Of a stretch of 64,000 nucleotides of DNA, positions 22,476-32,530 are shown in pieces (within the stretch, counting starts at the first letter, position 1; each line of letters begins with the position of its first letter). Made by a program: the position numbers and the translations under genes. This DNA is from Pratylenchus scribneri (Eukaryota > Nematoda > Chromadorea > Rhabditida > Pratylenchidae). Below the pieces are notes generated by a model that saw nothing but the letters and a program-made list of their open reading frames with translations, did not search any database and had not been told where the DNA came from. Where the stretch lies: positions 124,001-188,000 of the forward strand of contig JAQSEB010000179.1 in NCBI GenBank assembly GCA_030063045.1. The letters are read 5' to 3'.

Positions 22476-23230
22476 TTTTAATCAAAGATTATATATTTTC
22501 TTTGAGTACTATAAAATTCAAAAATCACAAATTGATTTTTGACAACGAATTAAATAAAATTCAAAAATACAAAAATTGATTTTCGACGATAAGGAATCTC
22601 AAAAATCCCGATTTAATTTGAATTATTTATTATGAAAACAACGAAAAAGTAGTTCAAATTCAAAGAACCGATTGAATAGGCCAGTAACAATTAAATAGGC
22701 CAGAAACAATTAAATTTGATTTAAAAATTTAAACGAAATTTGTGGCAAAAAAATGCTGATTAGGCTTTCCAACAATAGTTTTAGGCTTTAAAGGCCAAAA
22801 AAATGATTTAGGCTTTTTGGAGCCGAGAAGATTTTTAGGCCAACGATGAGACTAAGGCTTCTCAGGCCGATGGTTTTTGTTTTTAGGCCAATCGAAAATT
22901 TGGGCTTTTTAGGCCGACTGGCTTTTTGAGCCAACAATGAGACTAAGGCTTCTCGGGCCGATTGGCTTCTATGCCAATCAAATTTGGGCTTTATGGGCCT
23001 CGAAAATTAGCTCTATTGAGCTCGATTTGACTTTGGAAAATTCCGGCTCGATAGGCTCAAAGAATTTCCTTCGAATTTAGGAAAATTCCGGCTTGATAGG
23101 CTCAAAGAATTTCCTTTCAAAATGGCAATTAAGCCCTCGAAAATTGGCAACAAATGGGCCTTTCGAGATTGATGGTACTAAAGACCGAAAATTTTTTAGG
23201 CAATTCCAAGCCTTTTATATTTGCAAAAAA
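22476..23230 (-). other. Leader of the LTR element with GGCC/AGGCTT-rich degenerate repeats
   Basis: About 750 bp between the primer-binding region and the ORF. It is filled with short degenerate motifs of the kind GGCCTAAAAAGCC, GGCTTCTCGGGCC and two copies of AATTCCGGCT(C/T)GATAGGCTC. Many are self-complementary, so the RNA leader would fold into numerous small hairpins, as might a packaging region. No coding frame. Confidence 0.45.
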
Positions 23231-23233
23231 CCG

Positions 23234-23266
23234 AACTCAGTCGGTAGAGCACCAGACTCTTAATCT
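23234..23266 (+). other. Half tRNA-Lys(CUU) sequence = putative primer-binding site
   Basis: CTCAGTCGGTAGAGCACCAG and the bases up to the LTR edge at 23266 match a tRNA-Lys D-arm and anticodon stem-loop (CTCTTAA loop), stopping around tRNA position 41. No acceptor stem or T-arm is present, so this is not a tRNA gene. Read from the minus-strand element RNA it is complementary to the 5' half of tRNA-Lys and directly abuts the 5' LTR. Drosophila copia is the known precedent for priming with a 5' tRNA half (initiator tRNA-Met). Confidence 0.65.
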
Positions 23267-23901
23267 TGTTGAAGCTAGAAACAAAAGGTTATGTTCTAGC
23301 TTCAAATATAAAAATAAATAAAATTTTTGTATTGGAAAAGGGGGGTATAAGGGGGAATTTGGGGGAAGGAATTTTGTAGTCAAAATATGAAGAAACACTG
23401 TAAGGCAAAAACAGCAAATGAAGACAAATTTTAAAACTAGACTCTTTGTTTATAGACTATCGTCAAATTGAATACAGTACAGTTGTTGGAATTTGCTTTA
23501 TTTAGGCGATGGAAATATTATGACGATAAAAGAAAAGGCATAAAAAATAATGAATAAAATTCCACTTTTATATTCCATTTTAATCCCTCAATATTAATCC
23601 ATCTGATTCTTGATCTCCAATTTCTTTGACCATTCCATATCCATTTTCCATCCAATCGGCACAATTGTAGAGCAGAGCAGCAGCAGCATAGCAGGCAGAA
23701 TCCACGGCAATATTGTTTTGGGGTAGAATTTCCAATCCCCAATTGTGGCTTGGGTAGTCAAATTGCCCGACAAAGGATATTAAAATTAACCCTGGCCAAA
23801 ATTCCATTTTTTACTTTTTTGATCATTGATCATTGAATAATAAAATTATTTTAATTTATAAAAAATGGCCAAATAAAATAGGCAAAATTCTGTCCGTGAC
23901 A
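23267..23901 (-). repeat. Right long terminal repeat (5' LTR in minus orientation)
   Basis: Identical direct repeat of 20044-20678. In minus orientation it has a TATA box (TATAAA at 23860-23855) about 40 bp from its start and an AATAAA signal at 23502-23497. This gives a plausible U3-R-U5 layout. A 75-codon frame (23807-23580) lies between them. Confidence 0.9.
23580..23807 (-). CDS. 75-codon frame inside the LTR (also at 20357-20584)
   Basis: ATG-started frame MEFWPGLILISFVGQFDYPS..., ending GLILRD, present identically in both LTRs just after the TATA box. Its composition looks protein-like (Trp, Cys, Tyr scattered, one N-terminal hydrophobic stretch), but no family is recognised. Because both LTRs are identical copies, their agreement is not evidence of selection. 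It could encode a small protein at the start of the element RNA or be fortuitous. Confidence 0.3.
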   Translation of the reverse strand: MEFWPGLILISFVGQFDYPSHNWGLEILPQNNIAVDSACYAAAALLYNCADWMENGYGMVKEIGDQESDGLILRD

Positions 23902-24163
23902 CCTGGTCAACTAAGAATAATTCCGCCTGTTCTTAGAATAATTCCGCCTGGTCAACTAAGAATAATTCCGCCTGTTCTTAGAATAATTCCGCCTGGTCAA
24001 CTAAGAATAATTCCGCCTGGTCAACTAAGAATAATTCCGCCTGGTCAACTAAGAATAATTCCGCCTGGTCAACTAAGAATAATTCCGCCTGGTCAACTAA
24101 GAATAATTCCGCCTGGTCAACTAAGAATAATTCCGCCTGGTCAACTAAGAATAATTCCGCCTG
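23902..24163 (+). repeat. 24-bp minisatellite, right part
   Basis: Continuation of the array at 19911. It contains about ten units, mostly the 24-bp form. Because 24 is divisible by three, the array is open in several frames and generates artificial 8-residue repeat proteins. Confidence 0.9.
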
Positions 24164-25608
24164 TTTTAATTCTACCTCTACCCTGAATTTCCATTTATAT
24201 AATTTTTTCTTCTTCCTATTTTCCTGATTCATCATAAAAAGAACATTAAAATAATAAAAGCCTTTTATTATTATTTTCGGTGATTTATTTAGAATTTCAT
24301 TATTTTAAAAATAATTCATTAGTAAAATTGTTCTAAACATTCAACAATTCAATTTTTCGCCACCATTTTTGATCGACTAAAACGATGAAAAATCAACAAA
24401 CAAAAATAACAAGCCCGGAAGGTTGCCGGCTGGTTCCTCCTTTCCGTCATTTCCTTTGACCATTTTCTTCCACGGCCTCCTCCAGAAGTCTTGCATCTTG
24501 GCCTCTTTTACCAACATCAGCAAACGAATTCCCTCTCGACCTTTCACCATCAACAAACATTGCAGCCAGAAGCACCTCCCCCCCCCCCTCCCCCTCACAC
24601 ACTTTCGTCGCCCCTCTAATTCATTGTATTTGGCCCATTGTGTCCCCTTCAATCAAAGCATTACCCATTTTCATTGTCTTCTTGTGCAATTTTTACACTG
24701 TGAGCGGCAAAGAAAAGCATTGTACTCTCATTTTTATTTATCAAATTGCATAGAATAATTATTTTCATGCTGACCTATCAAAACATGCAAATTATATTTA
24801 GAGGGGGAATATGATGATGACCCAGAAATAGGCATAAATTTGTACGCCAATCTGTCAGCAAAATATCCACCCCGATTTGAATGGATGCTGTGGATATAAG
24901 CGCCTTTCTCGTCCATCCAATTCTCAATCCATTCCATTCCATTTTGGGAGCATTTTGAACATTACCAAATAAATGGGGTGCGCCCAAATTAGAATGAGGA
25001 ATATTTGTGATATTATATTCTCCCTCCTTTCATTTCCCAAAAAGATTCAAGGTCAAATCCATCTCAAATGTTGTTAACAAATTACCCTCAATAATAATAT
25101 TTGATCATTCTTTATTGCCAATTTACTCTCAAAAAATGGCCCAGACCATTTTACTTTTTTCACAAATTTTCTATCTAAAATTCACGCAATTCCGTTTTGC
25201 CCCTCATATGTATGCATGCATATTGCGCAAATTATTCGCCAGCCTTTTCATCATTTCTCCGTATTTTGTTTGCTTTTTTCCATTTTTCGAGATCCTCGAG
25301 TCTTGGCCTCTCGTCCACTTTTCCCTTCTTTTTGGCCCCTGCAATTTTCTTCTCTGACCATTGGCCATTCACATTGGTCAGTCCCATCCAGAAAATAGGA
25401 TGGAGTGTGGGGAAGAGGTCACGACGATGAGGAGGCCATCTGCTGCTATTTGGCCACAAAATGCAATGCACTCATTCGGGACCATTGGCCAATTGAGCTT
25501 CTGAGAGGGCAGAAGCCTCCCTCCCATTGATTTGCCCCCAAGCAATAAACCTCCAATTTTCTTATAATTTTCTATTTTTCCCTAAAATATAATTTAGCCA
25601 TCCAAAAA
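24164..25608. other. Intergenic, no gene seen
   Basis: About 1.4 kb between the minisatellite and the secreted gene at 25609. It has a C run near 24583-24592 and pyrimidine-rich plus-strand sequence. The overlapping short frames carry no recognisable features. Confidence 0.45.
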
Positions 25609-26531
25609 ATGTGCACAATTCAATTAAATTCATTTGGCCAATTTCGCATCATTTCTGTCCATTTATTTTTTCTCCTTTTTCCCCAAATATTTTGCCAACA
25701 ATTCAATCCAATTGTGAGTCCATCGAATGCAACAAAAGAATGCCTTGAAATGGTGTCAAAAATGCCAATTTAATTTATACCTACAAATTTAGGCACAAAA
25801 TTCGAATTGTCCCATTTTCACGAATTGTTGCCAACGAAAATGTCCTCAAGGCCAAGGCCATAAATGCATGTCATTTTTGGGAATGATCGAAAAGGGACAA
25901 ACTGCTTGTGATTGGTCAGTTAGTAGTGAAAACACAAATTTGTGTAAAATTGAATTATCAAAATATATTCAAATGTTAATTAAACAAACAATTTCCCTAA
26001 TTTAAAAAAATACTTAATTATTTTTATTTATTTCACAGCATGTCCACATCCACTCAATTTCCTCAATTTGGCCAACAATCCCTCAGCAGCCAATGGCCTT
26101 CCAATTTTGGCGACCAATTCCCAACCACCAAATGGCCATCAAACTTTGGTCAATTCCTCTCCTCCTCTTCATCCCAATCGCCGCCTTCATCTTCCTCCGC
26201 CCAACAATGGCCATTTTCCTCTCCACAACATCAATTTGGCCAAAATATACCGCCCCAAATTTTCCCATCCCAGCCACCCATAAATGTTGGTCAATCTTCT
26301 GCAAATCCTGGCCAAAATCAGCGACGTCCGCAAGCCGTCGATCCAGCCTCCCTTCGGCCCATTTTCCAGTCAATTGGCCAAATGCCTACCTCCACTGCCC
26401 AATGCCATCGACGAAAACGATGGAATGGTGGTGGAAATTGGTGGACCGAATTTGGTCGAAGGGCCGACTTTGTGGGAAGTGTTTTGCTCCTTTTTGTTGT
26501 TGATTTGCTTCTTCTCACTTTGACACTTTAA
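25609..26531 (+). CDS. Secreted/anchored Cys-rich and Gln-Ser-Pro-Trp-rich protein
   Basis: Three exons, 25609-25713, 25793-25914 and 26039-26531, with agreeing phases (0 and 2; donors GTGAGT and GTCAGT, acceptors AAATTTAG and TTTCACAG) give 239 residues. Exon 1 encodes a signal-like segment (RIISVHLFFLLFPQIFCQQF). Exon 2 encodes a compact Cys block (NCPIFTNCCQRKCPQG, then HKCMSF and TACDC; the last Cys is made by the splice). Exon 3 is a low-complexity Gln/Ser/Pro/Phe/Trp region with recurring QWPSNFG, KWPSNFG and NFGQF units, then a basic RRKRWNGG and a C-terminal hydrophobic run (VGSVLLLFVVDLLLLTLTL) ending at the stop. The end suggests a GPI-anchor signal or a membrane anchor. No family recognised; probably a surface or secreted protein. 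Confidence 0.65.
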
Positions 26532-26931
26532 TAATCCCCCCAAAAACAGCTGTGGAATATATTTTTTAAATGCTTTTTTTAATTCATTACTTTATGTACA
26601 TTCACTTTAATTTAGAAATTATCTGTGGTCATCCCAAATTTTTTGCTTTTGCTCCCATTTTCCATTAATTTCTTCCTGCCTTTTCCTTCCAATAAGTCAA
26701 CAATACGAGTATATTATTATGACCTTTCTATTATAATTTTCTTATCAAAACAATAAAATTGTCTGGGAAATCATTCAAAAATTTCAGTAGGCCTTCATTC
26801 CATTTTATTATAAAAATTTGAATTAATTTCATTTTTTATCATTTATAGCAAAAAATGTGAATAAATTTGATAAGACAAAATTGAATATAAAAATTGAGCC
26901 ATTTTTAAATTTGATGAATTATTTTTTAATT
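26532..26931. other. Convergent 3' spacer
   Basis: AT-rich spacer between the secreted gene and the minus-strand tail-anchored gene. AATAAA-type signals occur near 26752. Nothing else seen. Confidence 0.5.
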
Positions 26932-28512
26932 TTATTCCTCTGTCGGTGACAATTGTGCAATGAGAATTCGCATAAAAACGAGGAAAAGGAAAACGAGAAG
27001 AATGCGCATTAAAATTGTGAGGAATAAATCCCGGAATCGGTCGGCGCAAATCCGCCTCGATTCAATCCCATCCTCATTTGTTTGATTTTCCAAATTTCTG
27101 CCCGACAATTGAATTGTTGATCTTCTGCTGGAGCCACCAAATGTTGTATTTGTTGTTCGGCCTGATGATCTTTCAGCTGGGAAAATCTGAAAAAATTGTT
27201 CTTTTTTTGTTCCAAATTTTATGGCCCCATTCACAGGAAATAGAATCATTTTTGGTACATTTTGATGTCATCCAAAAAAAATTAACTCATTAATTTTGCT
27301 GAATGGAAGCTTTTATCTGAATTTAATAGGAAGTAAATATTACCTACAAAGTACGTGAAAAGGTTGAGAAATTATTCCAACTCTTTGATAGAGCAAAAAT
27401 TGGTTTTTTTGATAATTTATTGAAGAAATTAATTTATATACCATTTTTAAATTTAAAAACCCACCAGATCCGTGCCATTCACTCCATTTTGTCTTCTGCT
27501 TTGTCGGCTATGCCGGTGCCGAGATGGGCATCGATGCAAATGCCGGGAACAAATTGGCGACAATGTTGAAGAGGAAATTGTCGTCGATGATTGTTGGCCA
27601 CCATTTTCGCCTCTTCTCCCTTCTCTTGAACATCTTCGGCATTGATGATTATGCCGTGCATTTGTTGATGGATTCACACCGAGACTTTCGGCATAACTGG
27701 GTGGCGGAGTCACTAAAATTTGCAAAAAGGATTGATTAAATTCCTTTATATTCTTGGAGAATAATGTAAACTGATGATTAAAAATTATATTTGTTGCTTT
27801 ATTTTGTGGGAAATTTGTTGAATTTGCCCACAGGAAAATTAATTTTTCATATCATAGGCATAATAAATACAGTACTTAATTTTGTTAGTCAAATTCGAGG
27901 CTTTGGGGCAGAAATCAAATTTACCGATTATTAGTTTAAGGTTAATAAAATGTACGCAGATTAAGCCCAGTACAGCTGGTTTAAAACTCTTCATTTATTA
28001 TTCTTTGATTTTTAGATATAAATTCGCCTCCTTTATTATTTTTTTTTCCGATTTTCAAAAAAATGTATTTTACCCATGGAGGAAGGCAATTGAGCCAATT
28101 TCTTCCCTGTGGTCCCCAATGATTCTATCATATTTCCAAACATCAACAATGAATTCAACCGGCTGCCATTGAATTGGGCCGGCCCTTTTTTGTGGATGGA
28201 AAGTCAACAATAAATTAAATGGTAAAATGCGAAAAAGTAAACAAAAGCGAGGCAACGGCAAATCCAATTAAATTCCCCAAAATTTCCACTCAAAAAAGCA
28301 ACAAAAATCCCAAAAGCATCCCCTCCCATTTAATCCAGAAAAAAAATGTTTTCCCTTTCCTTACTTTCTCCAATGTCCGGTGGTGGCACTTGGATTGTCC
28401 AAATAGGCGGTGGCTCTTCCGAATTTGCCGAATGGCCATTGGCCTCGGCTGATGATGAAAATGCGCAAGATGAGGAAATTGCCTCGGAATAGGCCGGCGG
28501 CGGACCCAACAT
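26932..28512 (-). CDS. Tail-anchored protein with two PPxY motifs (TA-2)
   Basis: Four exons, 28512-28365, 28184-28074, 27712-27465 and 27186-26932, join with phases 1, 1 and 0 into 253 residues. The start reads MLGPPPAYSEAIS, a PPxY motif (PPAY) at residues 5-8. A linker with EEPPPIWTIQVPPPD follows, then a second motif TPPPSYAESLG from exon 3, a His/Arg/Cys/Ser-rich middle (RHNHQCRRCSREGRRG), and finally RRICADRFRD before a hydrophobic segment (LFLTILMRILLVFLFLVFMR) and an eight-residue tail. There is no signal peptide. The topology is probably tail-anchored with cytosolic PPxY motifs. PPxY motifs are ligands of WW domains such as those of NEDD4-type ubiquitin ligases; here that is an inference. 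Exon 2 is the least certain exon, but it is open and phase-compatible. Confidence 0.7.
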
Positions 28513-30735
28513 TTTCCAAGACCGATTTATTATTTACGTTTTGAAGAAAATTCGTAATTTAAGGGGGAAATGAAATGGGAGGAATTGGACGAATTGGTAG
28601 AAATTGGATTGATTGGGGAAAAAATAAAAATGGTTGGAGGAAAGGGAAATTATTGGGGGGCGAGGGGAAATCAGCGGGAAAATGGAGGAAAACAGCAGGC
28701 GAAGGGTGACCGAAAATGGGGACCAAAAATGGGTTGAATCGAAAAGCAAGAAATGAAGGAGGAATGTGGCCGATGAATGGACGAGGAAGATGAAAAGAGG
28801 AAGAGGAAGAAGATGGCCAATGATGAGAAGAAGAAATAATCAGCCAAAATGGCCAATGGAAGAGGGTGGTCCAATGTGAGGGAAATTGTACAAATTGGCC
28901 TAGGATTGAGGAAAACCTTACTTTTTTGGTGGATTCGAAGGATAGAGATTTTGAATAATGGAAGAAGCCCAAAATAATTAAGGTTTTAGATGTTCATTAG
29001 AAGAAGGGAAGAATAGATTATAGCTAATTAAGCAATTTGCTTCTTTCTAATTGGCCAGATTGATTTAAGGTTCATTATATTTCAATTTACAAAATGAATC
29101 AAAAATTTTCCCAATCCCCCTTTCAAATATAAGAGGAAATCTGGAGATTGACATTCATTTTTTCCAACAAATATTTGAAAATGTTAAATGGAATAAGGGG
29201 AGTGGGTGGTGGAGAAGCAAATGAATGAGTCAATTTGGGAAAATTGCCATTTAAATATTTGTTCCATGATCCCTTTGACATTCTTGCATCAATTAAATTT
29301 AGATTACTTCTGATTTGGATAAAAATGGGAAAAATTACGTCAAAATGGAAAGGGGACAAAAACATTTGAAAGAATTGATTTGATTTAAATGGGAAAATTG
29401 GAGGCAAATTCAAAATTGTGGAGTGGCCCATTCTCGGCCATAAATTTGATATTTTTACGGGGAAAGAAGGGGGAGGGGGCATTTGTATGAAATGGGCGCA
29501 CTCCTCGCCTCCTAAACACATTTTTAGTTTATCAAAGTTCTTTCTATTTCACTTTTTTGGGGTTTTTTTGTTGATTTTTTGTTCCATTTTCGTTCGATTT
29601 AATACTTGTTTTCTGTTTTGTGCTGATACATTTCAAATTTTGTCAATAGAATTGGACACATAATTGGAAATTTTTTTTGAAAGTCCAAAATATTTGATCA
29701 TTTATTTGAGTCCAATCTCGACAATCATTGGTTACGCATTGTCAACCGAACATAAAAAAATACAGAATATATCGTTAAATAAATATAGGAATTAGAAGTG
29801 AAAGGTATTTAGAAGAAGAGATGCCTTGAAGGAAAATCAAACATATTTCCACAATGATCAATGACTATTTTTTTCGAATTTTGGCATCTTTATACACCTT
29901 CTGCTAATAATAAAACTAAAAATGTGTATTATAAAGTGCTAAAATATAAAAATTAATTAATCTTCATAAAAAATCTATGGTAAATATAAACCTTCCAATT
30001 CCATTGCCTTTTTTTGTTTATTTTCCAATTTCAATCCTCTGAAGTCTGAATCCAATAAATAATCACCAATTGCATATTCTGTTCCTTCAAATTTGTTCTC
30101 AAAAATACCAAAAATGATCACATCCCCCATTTCCATATAATTTCCCATTCTCGAATCTCGATTGTCTCATCTATGCCCATATCCGCCTTGCACTTTTACA
30201 TCATATCTCCTCAGCCCTGACATTTCCTTTCTTAATTAATATTCCCTCCTGTCTTTGTGACCACGCAAAATGTGTAAATATTGCGCAACCGGAAGAATAA
30301 AAATGTCAAATGGCTGGATGGGACGATGACAATATTCGTCCCACATATATGTTGAAAAGAAAAGAATTTCCACTGAGTGAGAATTATATCAACGAGAAGG
30401 GTTCAACAGAAATGGGGGGGGGGTGTGGGAGAGAGGGTTTGTTGTTTGAGGAAAAGCATCTAAAGGAATATGTGATGCATCGCAGTCCCAAAAAATCGAC
30501 GCAAAGAAGGCTGACGATTTTGGGCCATTGGAATGTTATAAGCCGGGAAAATGTGACGGGGTTTAAAGGAGGTGATGAAAAATTTTGGGAGGAAATGGAT
30601 TGAATTGATTCAGGGAAAGAGGGAGAAGCTTGTCTCCCCCCAATCCAAATAGGCAATTCATTTTTGTTTTTGGACAAAAATAATCAAACCGAGAGGAATC
30701 AATATTTATTTATTCAGCAATAATTCCGGAATTTT
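28513..30735. other. Divergent upstream region between two tail-anchored genes
   Basis: About 2.2 kb separating TA-2 (minus) and TA-3 (plus). It should hold both promoters. Short open frames around 28.5-29.5 kb are Pro/Phe/Ser-rich by composition and have no features. A G run occurs near 30415-30423. Confidence 0.45.
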
Positions 30736-31736
30736 ATGACCTCCTCCTCTTTTTCCTATTATTATGAAGAGGAAGAAGAATGGGCGGATGATGAGGAAGA
30801 AATTCACCGAACTGTTCATCATTTGGTTGAAGAAATTGTGGAGGAATGCGACTCAATTCCAAATTCGCCAGCCCCTTCCTTACCTAAAGAAATTGGCCCA
30901 AAATTCGAGGTTGATGGCAGTTGGCATCGGCGGAAAACGCCGTCAACAATGAGCAGTCAAAGTGCTGAAATGGAATTTAGCAGTGAGGAAAATGAACAAA
31001 ATGAAGAGAGTCATTTTCCAACAATTGTGCCAAAAAGACAACCACCTTCATATGAGGAAGTGGCCAAAAGATTGCAACGAAAATCATTGCCAAAAATGAA
31101 CATAGAAATTCAGAAACAAAATCAACAGGTTCAACACCAAATACTATTTTTCTTCTTAGTTTGGAAATTTTGGGATTTATCGATTGATTTTTGATCTAAA
31201 ATATCTTAAATTTCTTATTTGTTAACGATTATTCTACCTATTTAATTTGATTAGTAAAAAAGAGAATGATGGTCCAAAACTGAAAATTGATTTTCCGAAA
31301 ATTAATTTGAAATTTGTGTTTTTAGCCAAATTTGCTCGCTTCGAACATCCCACTCAACATTGATAAATCAGAAGAACGAGAATCGATGGGAAAAATGCCA
31401 TCAAAAATAAAAGAATTGCCAAAATTGGAAACAATGGAATTGGAAATGAGCGCAGTGGAAAATGGACAAAAACAACCAAAATTGGGAAGTGGAAGGAAAA
31501 TTGGGCCAAGTGAATTGGAAAAAAGTCAGTTTAAAATATTCCATTTAAATAATATTTTCTCATTTTGGCCAACAGATCAATTGAAAATCAACAAAAATGC
31601 AGATGAATTGAAGCAACGACCAAAATTGTCCGGTCCTCGGCGTGCCTTTCTTCTTTTTTGTGCTACATTCCTTTCCCTCATCCTCTCCTCTTTAATTGTC
31701 ATTTTTGTGCTCATTTCATTCAATCCAAACCGATGA
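30736..31736 (+). CDS. Tail-anchored acidic protein with PPSY motif (TA-3)
   Basis: Three exons, 30736-31128, 31326-31524 and 31576-31736, with phases 0 and 1 (donor GTCAGT for intron 2) encode 250 residues. The N-terminus is acidic (YYYEEEEEWADDEEEIHR) and then Ser/Glu-rich. Around residue 110 is KRQPPSYEEVAKRLQRK, a PPxY motif followed by a basic helix. The second exon is Lys/Glu-rich. The last exon carries RPKLSGPRRAF, a single hydrophobic segment (LLFCATFLSLILSSLIVIFV) and the tail SFNPNR. It has no signal peptide, so it is tail-anchored. The last intron is in phase 1 immediately before the membrane exon, as in TA-1, TA-4, TA-5 and TA-6. An acceptor just before the start (TTTATTCAG at about 30719) suggests trans-splicing. 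Confidence 0.78.
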
Positions 31737-32205
31737 AATATTATTTTTTACTAAAAAATGTTAAAATAAAATTGTGAATATGATTACATTTTTGAGATAA
31801 AAACAATAAGAAAAAATAAAATGAAGAGAAACCATCAACCCCGTTAATGCCCCGAAGTTATATTTGATGGCAATAGGCATCAGAGCAGAGTGAGACCGAC
31901 AAATCTTCCTTTTCCTTCCCCAATCCCCACTAAATGAGAAGAAGAAGAAAGAATACGGTAACGTAAATGAAGGGAACACAAATCTTCTCTTTGTGTTCCT
32001 TTGTTCCCTTCTTCCTTTTGTAGAACTTATTAAATAGCATTCCTCTCATTAAATACTTAATTCTTTTCATTCATTTTACCCTATTTTTATTGAATATATT
32101 TAATTTTCAACATATTCCTTCTTTCTCATTCCCATATGTATTAATAGTGCAATATTTTTTATCATAAATTTTCCAAAAAAAAATTCTATTTTCATTGCTC
32201 ATTAG
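31737..32205. other. Spacer after TA-3
   Basis: AT-rich. No gene, RNA or repeat recognised. Confidence 0.45.
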
Positions 32206-32530
32206 CCTCCAAAAATTGGTGCGTAAATATTTTGATGCTTTCTTTCAAAATTGGCTAAAAGAGGAAATTGCTTATTTATTCATTCTTTCTGAGCGAATAA
32301 TACAATTATATAATAAATATTTTTATTATTTGTTGAATGGACTTTTGGGTGGGTTGGATTGGTTGGCACTTTATGGCACCGGAATGAATAAAAATATGTT
32401 TATGACAAAAATAAGTCCAATAAAAGTGCAAAATAATAATAATAATAATAAATATAGACAAGGACAATTCAAAAAAAAATTGAACATTTTTTTCTTGGGC
32501 ATAGATCCTAATGATATATTATGGAATTAA
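32206..32530 (+). CDS. Orphan exon, possible C-terminal part of an unknown gene
   Basis: After a plausible acceptor (GCTCATTAG) an open stretch runs to a stop at 32530. It encodes KLVRKYFDAFFQNWLKEEIA, then a Tyr/Leu-rich segment (YYLLNGLLGGLDWLALYG), an Asn run and KKKLNIFFLGIDPNDILWN. The composition is protein-like, with no ATG at its left end, so it would need an upstream exon that I could not identify. Unknown function; may be spurious. Confidence 0.3.

Larger units (their letters stand above)
20044..23901 (-). mobile_element. Complete young non-autonomous LTR retrotransposon
   Basis: The element is 3,858 bp. It is bounded by two 635-bp direct repeats (20044-20678 and 23267-23901) that begin TGT and end ACA and look identical throughout. 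The 5 bp CCTGG flank both sides (20039-20043 and 23902-23906), a target-site duplication inside a minisatellite. Orientation is taken as minus because the only long ORF (22448-21135) is on the minus strand and a tRNA-Lys-complementary stretch lies immediately inside the right LTR, where a primer-binding site belongs. No protease, reverse transcriptase, RNase H or integrase frame is visible in the 2.6-kb interior, so it must be mobilised in trans. No clear polypurine tract precedes the left LTR. Identical LTRs imply very recent insertion. Confidence 0.88.

Noticed and set aside
23231..23266. Functional tRNA-Lys gene
   Set aside because: Only the D-arm and anticodon arm are present; the acceptor stem and T-arm are missing, and the sequence runs directly into the LTR.
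19911..24163. CRISPR-like array
   Set aside because: The units are contiguous tandem repeats without unique spacers, in a eukaryotic genome.
23833..24235. Proteins with tandem 8-residue repeats (PPGQLRII, QAELFLVD)
   Set aside because: They arise because the 24-bp minisatellite unit is a multiple of three. They exist in both strands and have no flanking gene structure.
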